This document shows, one piece after another, positions 41,907 to 42,940 of a stretch of 42,940 nucleotides of DNA. The stretch is from assembly GCA_005772895.1 (NCBI GenBank), contig SXIH01000038.1, positions 1 to 42,940 of the forward strand. Reading direction: 5' to 3'. This stretch comes from Bacteroidota bacterium. GTDB lineage: Bacteria; Bacteroidota; Bacteroidia; 2-12-FULL-35-15. The notes under the pieces are model-generated. The model was given only the letters and a program-made list of their open reading frames with translations, did not search any database and was not told where the DNA came from. Every line of letters starts with the position of its first letter. Within the stretch, counting starts at the first letter, position 1. The position numbers and the translations under genes were made by a program.

Positions 41907-41936
41907 AAAAAAAACAGGGACCTGAGCCCCTGTTTC
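41905..41936 (-). terminator. Terminator after the C25 protease gene
   Basis: Read on the minus strand, AAACAGGG pairs with CCCTGTTT around an 8-base loop (41912-41919 with 41928-41935) and is followed by a run of ten T. It terminates the protease gene at 41957 and directly abuts the next promoter. Confidence 0.82.
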
Positions 41937-41956
41937 TTAAAGATAAAAATTGAATG

Positions 41957-42940
41957 TTATTTTTGAATCACTACTTGTTTTGTAATAACAGTAGTTTCAG
42001 TTTCTAATTTGCAAGAGTAAACTCCTGAAGCTAAACTGTTGATATCAATTGTTGTAGTAAATGCTCCTGCCGAAACTGTATTGTCGGCAATTAACATTAC
42101 TTGTTGCCCTAATGAATTAAACAATGATAATTTAATTTTTTCAGACGCATTGAAGATGTAATTCATTGTCAAGCTAGTGTTAGCAGGATTCGGGAAAGTA
42201 ACGAATGCATCTGAAGCATTATTTTCTGTAATTCCTACGCTTCCGGCAACGTTAATTGTTCCTGCATAAGGCATTTTATTATATGCAGTTGCAACAACAT
42301 CAATTGTTCCAGGTGTAGCAGATGGAATGGTAATAGTAGCAGAAGTTCCATTAGAAATTCCTGTTCCTAAAATTACACCCGCTTTTGATAAACAAATAAG
42401 TGCGTCAACAGTATTATTGCTTACAATAACAGATGTTGTTCCGGCAGATATTGAACCTGTGTGACTTGTTACCATTGGTTGTGGAGTGTCTGTAAATACC
42501 ATTACAGAAGGATCGCCAAATAAATTCCAAGTATCAGTCATTTCATCACCACCGGTTCCATAAGCGTCATTCATTTGCATACAACCATTCATTGACAATC
42601 CGCCAAATGTACGTTTGATATTTCCGGCAGCACTTTCTACCAAAATATTCACCATTGCATCTTGTCCTTCCATTGGAGGATTCCAGCTTTGATTAATAGT
42701 AGCCATTAATGTTGCTAATGCACCTTCAGGAGCAGCAGGTGTTCCTGCACGTAACCAGCCTTCAGCAAAACAAGTAGCATTAGGAACAAAATTTCCGTTT
42801 ACGCAAGCAACCGACCAAATAAAAGGATGTGCTGTTGTGTTACTAAGTGTAGTAATGTTTGTAGCAGAATATCCAGAAGTAACGAAAGCAAAATCACTAC
42901 CATGTCCGGTATAAGTAATAATACCAACTCCGGCATCAAC
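41957..42940 (-). CDS. Gingipain-family (C25) protease with T9SS sorting domain, C-terminal part
   Basis: The visible 327 residues are the C-terminal part; the gene continues past the right edge with no start in view. Near the edge is GIITYTGHGSDFAF, with the catalytic-type histidine in TGHG, and about 35 residues later FIWSVACVNGNF with the catalytic-type cysteine. NLFGDPSVMVFTD marks the end of the C25 peptidase domain. An immunoglobulin-like stretch follows, then a type A T9SS sorting domain (VTFPNPANTSL, LFNSLGQQVM, LASGVYSCKLET, KQVVIQK). It should be a secreted or surface-bound cysteine protease. It has a clear terminator at 41905-41936. Confidence 0.9.
   Translation of the reverse strand, partial: VDAGVGIITYTGHGSDFAFVTSGYSATNITTLSNTTAHPFIWSVACVNGNFVPNATCFAEGWLRAGTPAAPEGALATLMATINQSWNPPMEGQDAMVNILVESAAGNIKRTFGGLSMNGCMQMNDAYGTGGDEMTDTWNLFGDPSVMVFTDTPQPMVTSHTGSISAGTTSVIVSNNTVDALICLSKAGVILGTGISNGTSATITIPSATPGTIDVVATAYNKMPYAGTINVAGSVGITENNASDAFVTFPNPANTSLTMNYIFNASEKIKLSLFNSLGQQVMLIADNTVSAGAFTTTIDINSLASGVYSCKLETETTVITKQVVIQK

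Overview
The window is about 43 kb of AT-rich chromosome from a member of the Bacteroidota. The evidence is direct: two secreted proteins with type IX secretion (T9SS) C-terminal sorting domains, a GldL-like membrane protein, start regions mostly without Shine-Dalgarno sequences, several TAnnTTTG (-7 type) promoter elements, and the gene order purH-mreB-mreC-mreD-mrdA-rodA on one strand. I cannot place it below phylum. It is mostly core genome. I see no prophage, CRISPR array, secretion apparatus or obvious defence island.

Layout. 1-5.5 kb: 5' end of gpmI (minus, cut by the window edge), an orphan sensor histidine kinase facing a small secreted protein, a 41-residue membrane protein, then a YitT-family membrane protein tightly coupled to an RND/MMPL exporter, and a small membrane protein. 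5.6-6.5 kb: tRNA-Phe preceded by a broken copy of its own 5' half, followed by a strong terminator and a 424-bp non-coding element with terminal inverted repeats. 6.5-13.6 kb: an envelope cluster, coaX, outer-membrane protein, lptC, small membrane protein, CNNM/CorC-type protein and a PpiD/SurA-like periplasmic foldase. 13.8-16.4 kb: a TonB-dependent receptor translationally coupled to a YfiR-like protein. 16.5-19.1 kb: fabH and a cytoplasmic helical-repeat protein.

19.2-26.4 kb: the minus-strand elongasome cluster with purH upstream. 26.4-30.3 kb: a MacB-type ABC permease without its ATPase, an unknown membrane protein, a fatty acid desaturase and a GldL-like triple-repeat protein. 30.4-34.3 kb: a T9SS cargo protein, a hairpin-rich element beside an IS200-like REP-associated transposase, and a TPR protein that ends where an output domain would be expected. 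34.4-42.9 kb: mfd, class I fructose-1,6-bisphosphatase, a GNAT acetyltransferase, aspartate kinase, a D-2-hydroxyacid dehydrogenase, and the C-terminal part of a gingipain-family (C25) T9SS protease cut by the right edge.

The most unusual content lies between the genes. At least five families of short palindromic or inverted sequences recur in gene flanks. Two larger multi-hairpin elements look like non-autonomous mobile elements (5874-6297 and 32047-32201), and a 45-bp inverted pair encloses two hairpins (8763-8948). One repeat family supplies the last codons and stop of a gene (29625-29639). No single undescribed enzymatic system stands out. The better leads are these elements, the tRNA-Phe fragment, the GldL-like triplication, the receptor-YfiR pair and the effector-less TPR protein.
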